NCBI GenBank assembly: GCA_024637095.1
Contig: JAGXFV010000034.1
Location: forward strand, 163,427 to 227,426
Direction: 5' to 3'
Source of the DNA: Actinomycetes bacterium
GTDB lineage: Bacteria; Actinomycetota; Thermoleophilia; RBG-16-64-13
Length of the DNA stretch: 64,000 bases
Position 1 is the stretch's first letter. The number at the start of each line of letters is the position of its first letter. Below, one piece after another: positions 17,631-25,234 of this stretch. Made by a program: the position numbers and the translations under genes. Below the pieces are notes generated by a model that made no database searches, was not told where the DNA came from, and was given only the letters and a program-made list of their open reading frames with translations.

Positions 17631-18704
17631 ATGAATGACACCGGCTCGAGTTACCTCGCCGTCATAAAGGTCGTCGGCGTGGGAGGTGGCGGCACCAACG
17701 CGGTCAACCGAATGGTCGACGCCGGCCTGAAAGGTGTCGAGTTCATCGCGGTGAACACCGACGCTCAGGCTCTGCTGATGTGCGACGCCGACGTAAAGAT
17801 CCATATCGGGGGCAAAATCACCCGCGGTTTGGGTGCGGGCGCCAACCCTGAGGTGGGACGCGAAGCCGCGGAGGAAAACCGGGACGAATTACGCGAAGCG
17901 CTCAAGGGTGCGGACATGGTTTTCGTGACCGCGGGCAAGGGCGGTGGCACCGGCACAGGTGCGGCACCGGTCATTGCCGAGATCGCCAGGGAGTTAGGCG
18001 CGCTGACCGTGGGCGTGGTCACCAAGCCCTTCACCTTCGAAGGCCGCAAGCGAGGCGCCCAAGCCGAGGGCGGCATCGAGGCCCTCTCCCGCAAGGTCGA
18101 CACTCTGATCATTATCCCGAACGACCGGCTGCTGCAGGTGGTCGAGCGCCGCACCTCGATCATAGAGGCTTTCAAGGTGGCGGACGACGTGCTGCGTCAG
18201 GGGGTCCAGGGGATCACCGACTTGATCACCGTGCCCGGACTGATCAATCTGGACTTCGCCGATGTGCGCACGATCATGCGCAACGCCGGCTCGGCGCTGA
18301 TGGGAATCGGCGTGGCGAGCGGCGAGAATCGAGGTACGGAAGCGGCCCGGGCGGCCATCTCCTCGCCGCTGCTGGAATCGTCCATCGAGGGGGCCACCGG
18401 CATCCTGCTCAACATCACCGGCGGCGACAGCATGGGCCTCTTCGAGGTCAACGAGGCGGCGGAGGTCATCTCGGGCGCTGCGGACGGCGAGGCCAACGTC
18501 ATCTTCGGCGCGGTGATCGACCCCGACCTCAAGGACGAGATGCGCGTCACAGTGATCGCGACCGGTTTCGACCGCCGGCACGTGGAGCGCGAACCCGGGA
18601 GTGAAGAGTTGGAGACCGGAGCGCCCGCGCCGGCGGAGCCCGAGGCCTTTGAGATGAACGAGGACATCCTGGAGATCCCCTCGTTCCTGCGCGACCGCGA
18701 CTAA
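17631..18704 (+). CDS. ftsZ: Cell division GTPase FtsZ
   Basis: FtsZ is the tubulin-like GTPase that forms the division ring. The GTP-binding region [11 protein letters not shown] begins near residue 18 and the tubulin signature GGGTGTG is at residues 104-110. The C-terminal peptide ([13 protein letters not shown]) is the conserved tail that binds membrane anchors; here SepF is the likely partner, as no ftsA is present. A GGAGG lies 13 nt upstream of ATG 17631, a slightly long spacing. The length is 357 aa. Confidence 0.97.
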   Translation: MNDTGSSYLAVIKVVGVGGGGTNAVNRMVDAGLKGVEFIAVNTDAQALLMCDADVKIHIGGKITRGLGAGANPEVGREAAEENRDELREALKGADMVFVTAGKGGGTGTGAAPVIAEIARELGALTVGVVTKPFTFEGRKRGAQAEGGIEALSRKVDTLIIIPNDRLLQVVERRTSIIEAFKVADDVLRQGVQGITDLITVPGLINLDFADVRTIMRNAGSALMGIGVASGENRGTEAARAAISSPLLESSIEGATGILLNITGGDSMGLFEVNEAAEVISGAADGEANVIFGAVIDPDLKDEMRVTVIATGFDRRHVEREPGSEELETGAPAPAEPEAFEMNEDILEIPSFLRDRD

Positions 18705-18711
18705 CCAAACC

Positions 18712-19605
18712 GTGGATGGGCAGAGGCCCGGGATAAACCCGTCCGGTGGCACGCCGCCCGACGAGGCCACTGCCGGGAGCGTCTTGGCGGCATTGGACCG
18801 GTCCCTGAAGGATAGCTGCGGGGGGCGGCTGGTGCTGGAGATCTCTGCAGGAGTTCCCCTGCTTCTCGCGCGGCTCCCGGCAAAGCTACGCGTGGCTTTC
18901 ACCACGCGACTTGGCGGGGTGAGCGACCCTCCCTACGCCGGCCTAGATCTCAGCGCCAAAACCGGTGACCAAGCTGGGGCGGTTGGGGAAAACCTGGCTC
19001 GCCTGCGCCGTGCGCTCGAGCGGGTTGACGACGAAGCCGAGCGCACCGCCATGCACTCCGCCATAACCCTGATCTCGCCAAGCCAGGTTCACGGCACGCG
19101 GGTGGTCGGCGCCGCCGAGCACCGGGTTGAGGGGGTCGAGGCCGACGGCCTGGTGCTCCATCCCGACCTGGACCGGGGTACGGCCGCTTTGCTGCTCTTC
19201 GCGGACTGCGTCCCCGTGGTCCTGGTGGGAGAGGTCGACGCAGCCGTTGTCCATGCGGGCTGGCGCGGGCTGCTCGAAGGCGTGATCCAACAGGGAGCGC
19301 GGGCCATGACCGGGCCGCCGGCCCTGGCCTTTGTCGGACCCAGCATCGGGCCCTGCTGCTATGAGGTGGGGGAGGAGCTGAGGCAGTTGTTTGCCAAGCG
19401 CTACGGCGGCGGAACCGTGAATGGCGACCGCCTCGACCTGTGGGGCGCCGCCGAAGCCGCGCTGGGCGAGATCGGGGTCCCGCGGGGCAACGTGGTCAAC
19501 CCTCGCCTTTGCACCTCGTGCCAAACCGAGCTCTTCTACTCACACCGCCGCGAGGGCCCCCGGACCGGTCGCCAGGGGGCGCTGGCCTGGTGGAGCGGGA
19601 CATGA
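18712..19605 (+). CDS. pgeF: PgeF/YfiH-type multicopper-like purine nucleoside phosphorylase family protein
   Basis: This family (YfiH, PgeF, formerly 'laccase domain') edits peptidoglycan precursors or acts on purine nucleosides in characterised members. The zinc-ligand motifs are visible: PSQVHGTRV (His), FADCVPVVL (Cys) and VHAGWRG (His). The C-terminal CTSCQTELFYSHRREG and TGRQGALAW are also typical. GTG 18712 starts 7 bp after ftsZ. The N-terminal 50 residues before the core are poorly conserved. It overlaps yggS as ATGA. Confidence 0.88.
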   Translation: MDGQRPGINPSGGTPPDEATAGSVLAALDRSLKDSCGGRLVLEISAGVPLLLARLPAKLRVAFTTRLGGVSDPPYAGLDLSAKTGDQAGAVGENLARLRRALERVDDEAERTAMHSAITLISPSQVHGTRVVGAAEHRVEGVEADGLVLHPDLDRGTAALLLFADCVPVVLVGEVDAAVVHAGWRGLLEGVIQQGARAMTGPPALAFVGPSIGPCCYEVGEELRQLFAKRYGGGTVNGDRLDLWGAAEAALGEIGVPRGNVVNPRLCTSCQTELFYSHRREGPRTGRQGALAWWSGT

Positions 19606-20315
19606 CCCCTCCGCGGGAAGGACTTTCGAAGCTGTCCAGCGAAAAGGTACGGAACAACCTGTGCCGAGTGGAGGAACGCATCGCGGCGGCCTGCGCCCGG
19701 GCGGGTCGCCCGCCGGGCGAAGTCCGTCTGCTTGCGGCGACGAAGTACGTGGCCCCGGAGCAGATGGCCGTGCTAGTCGAGGCGGGCATCCGGCTGGTGG
19801 GCGAGAACCGGGCGGAGGACTTGGAGGAAAAGTGGACGGCTTATGGGGACGCCTTTGAGTGGCACTTCATCGGTCATCTGCAAAGACGTAAGGCGAAGCG
19901 GGTCGTGGAAAAGGTGAGGCTGATTCATTCCCTGGAGACGATCACACTAATGGAGGAGCTCGATAAGCGGTCGAAGGAGTCTGCGGTGGAGGCTCTGGTG
20001 GAGGTTAACGTGAGTGGGGAGCAAAGCAAATATGGTATGCTTCCGGCCGATGTAGAGGCCTTCCTGGAGCAGGCGTCAGGCTATGACCAGGTTCGCATCT
20101 CCGGCTTTATGACAATGGCCCCTCTGGTGCACGACCCGGAGCAGGCACGGCCGGTTTTTCGTGCCTTGCGCGAGCTGAAGGATCGGCTCGCCCCCGCATT
20201 CGCCTCCCGATTTTCCCTCACTGAGCTCTCCATGGGGATGAGTAACGACTACGAGGTGGCGGTCGAGGAGGGGGCAACCATCGTGCGGGTGGGAAGCGCT
20301 CTCTTCGCTGACTAA
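19602..20315 (+). CDS. yggS: PLP homeostasis protein (YggS/PROSC family)
   Basis: This is a single-domain PLP-binding TIM-barrel protein involved in vitamin B6 and amino-acid homeostasis. The PLP lysine lies in LLAATKYV. Further conserved segments are GENRAEDL, WHFIGHLQRRK, VNVSGEQSKYG and LSMGMSNDYEVAVEEGAT. ATG 19602 overlaps the pgeF stop as ATGA. The length of 237 aa is usual. The order ftsZ-pgeF-yggS-sepF is widely conserved in Gram-positive division clusters. Confidence 0.93.
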   Translation: MTPPREGLSKLSSEKVRNNLCRVEERIAAACARAGRPPGEVRLLAATKYVAPEQMAVLVEAGIRLVGENRAEDLEEKWTAYGDAFEWHFIGHLQRRKAKRVVEKVRLIHSLETITLMEELDKRSKESAVEALVEVNVSGEQSKYGMLPADVEAFLEQASGYDQVRISGFMTMAPLVHDPEQARPVFRALRELKDRLAPAFASRFSLTELSMGMSNDYEVAVEEGATIVRVGSALFAD

Positions 20316-20325
20316 GGAGGATCGG

Positions 20326-20889
20326 ATGGCCCTGGGCGATATCTGGCACAAGACGTTGGTCTACTTCGGCATTGCCGAAGAGGACGACGAACTGTACGAA
20401 GAGGAGACTCTCGCCCCTCACGAAGAGCTGGAGCAATCGTACCGGGAGCGGCCGAACGTGAAGAAGGTCGAGCGGGAATCGCGCGCCAACCGTCGACGCA
20501 GCCGGATGACGGACGAGTTCGACGACATCTATTCCGGCGGTGGGGACGACAGCTTCCGCAACCAGCGTACGCAGATGATCCGGCCGGTCCCCAAGCAGCG
20601 CGAGCCGGAGCCGGTCAAGGTGCATCTGGTCGTGCCCAAGAATTTCAATGACGCCCAACTCATCGCCGACAAGTTCAAGGCCGACGTTCCGGTGATCCTC
20701 AATTTGCAGGGAAGCGAGACGGAGCTGGCCAAGCGGCTGATCGACTTCGCCAGCGGGCTGACCTACGCCCTAAACGGGGGAATGCAGCGGGTGGCCGACA
20801 AGGTCTTCTTGCTCACGCCGAAGAATGTCGAGGTATCGGCGGAAGAGCGGCAGCGGCTGGTGGAGAAGGGTTTCTTCAACCAGTTCTAA
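20326..20889 (+). CDS. sepF: Cell division protein SepF
   Basis: SepF binds the FtsZ tail and anchors the Z ring to the membrane. The N-terminus (MALGDIWHKTLVYFG) is the amphipathic membrane-binding segment. A charged linker of about 80 residues precedes the globular DUF552 domain, with conserved PKNFNDAQLIADKFK, VILNLQG and RLIDFASGLTYALNG. The length is 187 aa. A strong AAGGAGG lies just upstream of ATG 20326. In the absence of ftsA it is probably the main Z-ring anchor. Confidence 0.96.
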   Translation: MALGDIWHKTLVYFGIAEEDDELYEEETLAPHEELEQSYRERPNVKKVERESRANRRRSRMTDEFDDIYSGGGDDSFRNQRTQMIRPVPKQREPEPVKVHLVVPKNFNDAQLIADKFKADVPVILNLQGSETELAKRLIDFASGLTYALNGGMQRVADKVFLLTPKNVEVSAEERQRLVEKGFFNQF

Positions 20890-20954
20890 CCCATGATTTG
20901 CCCCAGGGGCGCGGCCCGCGGTCCAATGGGTGAGACTAGGAGGCGGGCGCGCAG

Positions 20955-21758
20955 TTGACCACCACTGTGGGGATCATAGGGGCGGGGAACATGGGTTTGG
21001 CCCTGGCCCGCGGCCTGCTTCTCACCAAGGAGGCGGAGCTGCGTCTCACGGTCTACGACAAGGTCGCCGAGCGGTCGGAGTCGCTTGCCCGCGCCGCCGA
21101 CGGTCAGGTTGATGTGGCGTCTTCGGCCCCGGAACTCATCCGCGGCGCCGAGGTGATCATCCTCTCGGTCAAGCCTCAGGATCTGGAGGCCATGCTCGCC
21201 GAACTGCATCCTGAGCTCGGCCACGAGAAGACCCTGGTGTCGGTCGCGGCAGGTCTCCAACTCGAGCGCCTTCGCGCGGCCGCCGGTCCCGAGCCTGTCC
21301 TCTTTCGTCTGATGCCCAACCTGGCCGTGGCTTCGGGGTTGGGAGTCGTGGCTGTCGCTTACGAAGACGCTACGCCGTCCGAGGCGGTCGGCGGTCTTCT
21401 GACGCTTCTCGAGGGATTGGGCGCGGTTTCGGTGCTGCCGGAATCCCAGTTCGATGCGGTCACCGCGGTGGCCGCCAGTGGACCGGCCATGCTTGCGCTG
21501 GTTCTCGAGGGACTCGAGGACGGGGGGGTTGGCGTCGGGCTGCCCCGTTCGGTCGCCCGGCTGTTCGTTCAGCAGATGGCCCTCGGCACCGCTCGAACCC
21601 TGCTCGATAATTCGGAAGGCCCCGCAGCGCTCAAGGATCGGGTAACCTCTCCTGCCGGAACGACCATCGCCGGTCTGGCCGTACTCGAAGACCGGGGCGT
21701 ACGGGGTGCCATGCTTCAGGCGGTGCGCGCCGCCGAGCGGCGGGCAGCCGAGCTCTAA
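20955..21758 (+). CDS. proC: Pyrroline-5-carboxylate reductase
   Basis: ProC reduces pyrroline-5-carboxylate to proline with NAD(P)H, the last step of proline synthesis. The Rossmann motif GIIGAGNMGLALARG opens the protein. SVKPQDLE, LFRLMPNLAV and the C-terminal ALKDRVTSPAGTTIAGL follow, the latter being the ProC signature. The start is TTG 20955 with AGGAGG about ten bases upstream. The length of 267 aa is normal. Its position after sepF is conserved in many Gram-positives. The catabolic counterpart putA lies 3.5 kb downstream. Confidence 0.94.
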   Translation: MTTTVGIIGAGNMGLALARGLLLTKEAELRLTVYDKVAERSESLARAADGQVDVASSAPELIRGAEVIILSVKPQDLEAMLAELHPELGHEKTLVSVAAGLQLERLRAAAGPEPVLFRLMPNLAVASGLGVVAVAYEDATPSEAVGGLLTLLEGLGAVSVLPESQFDAVTAVAASGPAMLALVLEGLEDGGVGVGLPRSVARLFVQQMALGTARTLLDNSEGPAALKDRVTSPAGTTIAGLAVLEDRGVRGAMLQAVRAAERRAAEL

Positions 21759-21773
21759 GAGAGGACAGCAAGC

Positions 21774-22025
21774 TTGATTCAATTGATCTCGTCGATTATT
21801 TCGATCTACTACTGGCTGATCATCATCCGGGTGCTGCTATCGTGGTTCCCGTCCCCGAGCAACGACTTTGTGATCTCGATCTACGAGTTCCTCTATCAGG
21901 CGACCGAGCCCTACCTGGGGCTGTTCCGCCGTTTCATTCCCACCATGGGAGCCGTTGATATTAGTCCGATAGTAGCCATATTGGTTCTGTTCATGATTAG
22001 GAACGCCCTGGTGGGCGCTTTCTAG
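21774..22025 (+). CDS. yggT: YggT-family membrane protein
   Basis: A small 83-aa protein with two hydrophobic segments of the YggT (CCB3-like) family. Conserved features are IIRVLLSWFP in the first segment, YQATEPYLGLFRRFIP between the helices, and DISPIVAILVL in the second. Family members are found next to sepF and divIVA and are implicated in envelope or division functions. The start is TTG 21774 with GAGAGG upstream. No biochemical role can be assigned. Confidence 0.9.
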   Translation: MIQLISSIISIYYWLIIIRVLLSWFPSPSNDFVISIYEFLYQATEPYLGLFRRFIPTMGAVDISPIVAILVLFMIRNALVGAF

Positions 22026-22053
22026 AAACAAGAGCCTTCTAGAAACAGGAGGG

Positions 22054-22959
22054 ATGATGAAGTTGACTCCCCTGGACATCCGGCACAAGGAATTCCGCCG
22101 CGCCGTCAGGGGTTACTCGGACGAGGACGTGGACGTTTTCTTGGACGAGGTTGCCGATGAGTTCGAGCGGGTCTTTCAGCAGAATGTCGAACTACAGGAC
22201 CGGCTCGAGCGCCTCGAGCAGCAGGTCCAGCAGTACGAGAGCCTGAGGGAGACGCTACAGAACACGTTGGTCTCTGCCCAGCAGCAGGCCGACGAAACCA
22301 AGGCCAACGCGCACAAGGAAGCCGAGCTGATCCTCAAGGATGCGGAGCTCAAGGGCCGCGACCTGGTCAACCAGTCCTACACCGATAAGCAAAAGGTGCA
22401 GCAGGCCTTGATCCAGCTTCGCCAGATCGAGGAGGACTTCCGCTTCAAGTTCCGCTCCCTGCTGGAAGCCCACCTGAATTTGCTGACCGAGGACGAGACC
22501 TCGGGCGAGCGGGGCGAGTTCCAGCGATTGGTTGCGCAGGTGGAGCGCGATGTGGGCGAGGGTGGAGTTTCCGCCCAAGCGAAGCGTCAGCCGTCACCGG
22601 CCGGGAATCGCGACGCGACGCCGTCCTTCCTTCGTGAGCGTGAATTCAGCGCCCTGGACTCTGACGCCGCCTCGCCCGTCCCGCCGGCCCCGACCGGCTC
22701 GAATCCGCCGTCCGAAGAGGAGGGCGAGGCCGTCTTGCCGTTACCGGAGGCCGGTCCGGAGGATTCAGCAGAGTCCGAGCCCCTGGAGCCCTTCGATCCG
22801 GAGAAGACCGCGGAGGGCCTCGCTGATGAGGAATCCGACGAGAACGGTACCGGTCGCCGCGAGTCCGGGGTGCGCCGTTTCTTATTCGGCAAGAAGGAAC
22901 AGGATGAGGAGCCGGAGGACTTTTTCGCGCGCGAGGAGAGTCGCGAGTTCGAGTGGTAA
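22054..22959 (+). CDS. divIVA: DivIVA / Wag31-like polar scaffold protein
   Basis: DivIVA senses negative membrane curvature and organises poles and septa. The conserved N-terminal membrane-binding domain is clear (TPLDIRHKEFRRAVRGYSDEDV), followed by a long coiled coil to about residue 150 (Glu/Gln/Leu rich). The C-terminal half is acidic and Pro/Ser-rich and probably disordered. The length is 301 aa. An AGGAGG Shine-Dalgarno precedes ATG 22054. Its place next to yggT and sepF is typical. Confidence 0.94.
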   Translation: MMKLTPLDIRHKEFRRAVRGYSDEDVDVFLDEVADEFERVFQQNVELQDRLERLEQQVQQYESLRETLQNTLVSAQQQADETKANAHKEAELILKDAELKGRDLVNQSYTDKQKVQQALIQLRQIEEDFRFKFRSLLEAHLNLLTEDETSGERGEFQRLVAQVERDVGEGGVSAQAKRQPSPAGNRDATPSFLREREFSALDSDAASPVPPAPTGSNPPSEEEGEAVLPLPEAGPEDSAESEPLEPFDPEKTAEGLADEESDENGTGRRESGVRRFLFGKKEQDEEPEDFFAREESREFEW

Positions 22960-22999
22960 CCCTCATGCTCGCCTCGGAGGCTTTGATCCAGGTGCGCCC

Positions 23000-23308
23000 A
23001 TGCACTCGTTGACCCTGAGGTCTTCCGGCGACGGGTTGCTTCTCGGGTTGCGGGTGTCGCCTGGAGCCAAGCAGACCCGCATTCAGGGTTTCTACGGTGA
23101 CCGGCTTAAGGTGAGGGTGGCGGCTCCGCCCGCCGACAACCGCGCCAACCAACTCCTGCTCGCAGCCCTGTCCGACTGGCTCGAGTTGCCGCCGGATTAC
23201 CTGGCCCTTCACTCCGGGCATAATTCCAGAGATAAGGTGGTGCTCGTCAGGGGATTGCCTGCCGACGAGCTTCAAAAAAGAATGGCGACCTTGGCCGGGA
23301 AGGCCTAG
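23000..23308 (+). CDS. yggU: DUF167 family protein (YggU)
   Basis: A 102-aa protein of the YggU/DUF167 family, of unknown biochemical role. The conserved segments are LRVSPGAKQTRIQGFYGDRLKVRVAAPP (seen here in pieces) and ADNRANQLLL, followed by SGHNSRDKVVLV. ATG 23000 begins the recognisable domain; the frame is open far upstream but those residues overlap divIVA and look unconserved. It lies 40 bp after divIVA and 14 bp before the dksA-like gene. Confidence 0.85.
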   Translation: MHSLTLRSSGDGLLLGLRVSPGAKQTRIQGFYGDRLKVRVAAPPADNRANQLLLAALSDWLELPPDYLALHSGHNSRDKVVLVRGLPADELQKRMATLAGKA

Positions 23309-23322
23309 AGGGAGCAAGCCAA

Positions 23323-23679
23323 ATGGACCGAGACAGGATTAAAGGGTCGTTGGAATCCGAGCGAGAGCGGCTCCAAAAGGAGATTCAGGAGTTCGAGGAG
23401 GAGTTCTCTCAGTCGATGGAAGAGGCGACCGAGGAGAACATGTACGACCAGCATATGGCGGACGCGGCCAACCCCATGCATAACCGCGAGGTGGACCTGT
23501 CCCTCGAGGACAACGCCAAACGTATGTTGGAAAAGATAGACCGGGCATTGGAAAAGTTCGAAGAGGACTCCTACGGCTCCTGCGACAACTGCGGTCAAGA
23601 GATCACCGAAGGCCGTCTGGAAGCGGTTCCCTACGTCAATCTCTGCATCGACTGTGAGCGCAAGCTGGAGCGGGGGTGA
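23323..23679 (+). CDS. TraR/DksA-type zinc-finger protein
   Basis: A 118-aa protein with an N-terminal coiled coil and a four-cysteine zinc finger (C87, C90, C108, C111; CDNC and CIDC). This is the DksA/TraR layout. The finger is followed by the usual short basic end. Gram-positive members of this family are found next to lspA and may bind RNA polymerase, but DksA activity cannot be assumed: the coiled-coil tip Asp pair is not clear. Its stop overlaps the lspA start as GTGA. Confidence 0.88.
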   Translation: MDRDRIKGSLESERERLQKEIQEFEEEFSQSMEEATEENMYDQHMADAANPMHNREVDLSLEDNAKRMLEKIDRALEKFEEDSYGSCDNCGQEITEGRLEAVPYVNLCIDCERKLERG

Positions 23680-24314
23680 GGGAGGTTGTCGACCGAAGGC
23701 CCGTCCTGATCTTGCGGGAGTCGAGCCGGCCTTCTCTCAAATGGATGCTGGCGGGTAGCACTCTCTTCGCGGTGCTCACCGCCGACCTCGCCTTGAAGGC
23801 TCTGGTGCGGGCCCGCCTGGACGTTGGCGTCTTTCACGAATTGCTTCCCGGCGTCGGCCTGCAGCACGTGAAGAACACCGGTGTCGCGTTCGGTCTGTTC
23901 GCCGGGCAGAGCGTCCTGATCATCGCGGCGCCCTTGATCTCGGTCATCGTGATATTGGCTTACATCGCTCTCGAGACCCGGACCCGATTGGCGGGACTCG
24001 CCGGAGGTTTACTGTTGGGCGGCAGCCTGGGGAATCTGGTGGAGCGCGTTGGCTCGGGCGAAGTCACCGACTTCATCCGCCTGCCCCACTGGCCCAACTT
24101 CAATTTGGCGGACATGTTCATCGTCGCGGGGGTGGCCCTGGTTGCGGCCGGCATCCTTTTTTCCCCGGCCCAGGGTGAGGGCGATAGCGAAGGCGGATCT
24201 GCGGCGGCGGGCGCCCCGTACGTGCCGCAGGGGCCGGACGGGCCCGCGGCGCCGGCTGACCCCGGGTCGAGCGCCGGCCCGGCTTCACCAAACAACCCCG
24301 ATTCTCAAGACTGA
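23676..24314 (+). CDS. lspA: Lipoprotein signal peptidase (signal peptidase II)
   Basis: LspA cleaves signal peptides from prolipoproteins in the membrane. Four membrane helices and the conserved blocks VKNTGVAFGLF, GGSLGNLVERVGSGEVTDFI (catalytic Asp) and NFNLADMFI (second catalytic Asp) are present. The C-terminus has about 45 extra residues rich in Pro, Ala, Gly and Asp, which is not typical for the family. GTG 23676 overlaps the preceding gene. Lipoprotein substrates occur in the window, for example the cyclophilin at 58743. Confidence 0.94.
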   Translation: MREVVDRRPVLILRESSRPSLKWMLAGSTLFAVLTADLALKALVRARLDVGVFHELLPGVGLQHVKNTGVAFGLFAGQSVLIIAAPLISVIVILAYIALETRTRLAGLAGGLLLGGSLGNLVERVGSGEVTDFIRLPHWPNFNLADMFIVAGVALVAAGILFSPAQGEGDSEGGSAAAGAPYVPQGPDGPAAPADPGSSAGPASPNNPDSQD

Positions 24315-24325
24315 TCCGGATCGGA

Positions 24326-25231
24326 ATGCTGCTTGAAGTCGCTTCGGAGGAGGAAGGCGTGCGGCTGGACGTCTTCGTCGGCGGCCACGCAGCGGGCAGC
24401 CGCTCTCAGGCCGCCACTCTGATCGACGCCGGCAAAGTCACCGTGGATGGCATGGTTCGGGCCAAGAGCTTCCGCTTGCAGGCAGGGCAGGCGGTTCGGC
24501 TGGAGCGGGCCGACGAGGGGACGCCGGACCCGGACGCCACAGAACTTCTGGCGGAGGACATCCCCGTCTGCGTGCCCTACGAGGACGAATGGCTGCTCGT
24601 GGTGGACAAGCCCGCGGGCATGGTGGTTCACCCGGCCAAAGGTCACCGCTCCGGGACCCTGGTGAACGCTCTGGCCGGCCGCGGGATCTCCGGGGGTGAG
24701 GACTTTCGCCCCGGCATCGTGCACCGACTCGACCGCGACACGAGCGGTCTGATGATGGTAGCCAAATCCCCAGCAGTGCACCGGCGCCTGCAGGAGATGA
24801 TCCGTGCCCGCGAAATCGACCGGCGCTACCTTGCATTGGTGCACGGCGATCTCGCCAACCCCTCCGGCACCATCGAGGCGCCCATCGGGCGCGATCCCGT
24901 CAGGCGCAAGACCATGACCGTCGGCGGCAGCGGCTCCCGTTCCGCGGTCACTCATTTTCGCGTGCTGGAGCGCCTTGGGGATTTCACCCTGATCGAAGCC
25001 CGCCTGGAAACCGGCCGCACGCATCAGATTCGGGTGCACTTTCTGGCCATCGGCCACCCCGTGGCCGGCGACCCCGTGTACGCGCGCCGGGATCCTCTTG
25101 GCCTCGGGCGGCAGTTCCTGCACAGCCATAGTCTGCGGCTTAGCCACCCGCGCACCGGGGAGGACCTGACCGTGCAGTCGGCACTCCCCGCTGAGATGGA
25201 GGAAATCCTCGGAGTCTTGCGCCGAGTTTAG
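24326..25231 (+). CDS. rluD: Pseudouridine synthase RluD family
   Basis: An RluA/RluD-family enzyme that converts uridine to pseudouridine, usually in 23S rRNA. An N-terminal S4 RNA-binding domain (residues about 10-60) is followed by the catalytic domain with HRLDRDTSGLM, containing the catalytic Asp, and GRTHQIRVHF near the end. The length is 301 aa. It follows lspA directly, a common order. It converges on putA with only three bases between the stop codons; no terminator fits there. Confidence 0.93.
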   Translation: MLLEVASEEEGVRLDVFVGGHAAGSRSQAATLIDAGKVTVDGMVRAKSFRLQAGQAVRLERADEGTPDPDATELLAEDIPVCVPYEDEWLLVVDKPAGMVVHPAKGHRSGTLVNALAGRGISGGEDFRPGIVHRLDRDTSGLMMVAKSPAVHRRLQEMIRAREIDRRYLALVHGDLANPSGTIEAPIGRDPVRRKTMTVGGSGSRSAVTHFRVLERLGDFTLIEARLETGRTHQIRVHFLAIGHPVAGDPVYARRDPLGLGRQFLHSHSLRLSHPRTGEDLTVQSALPAEMEEILGVLRRV

Positions 25232-25234
25232 TCC

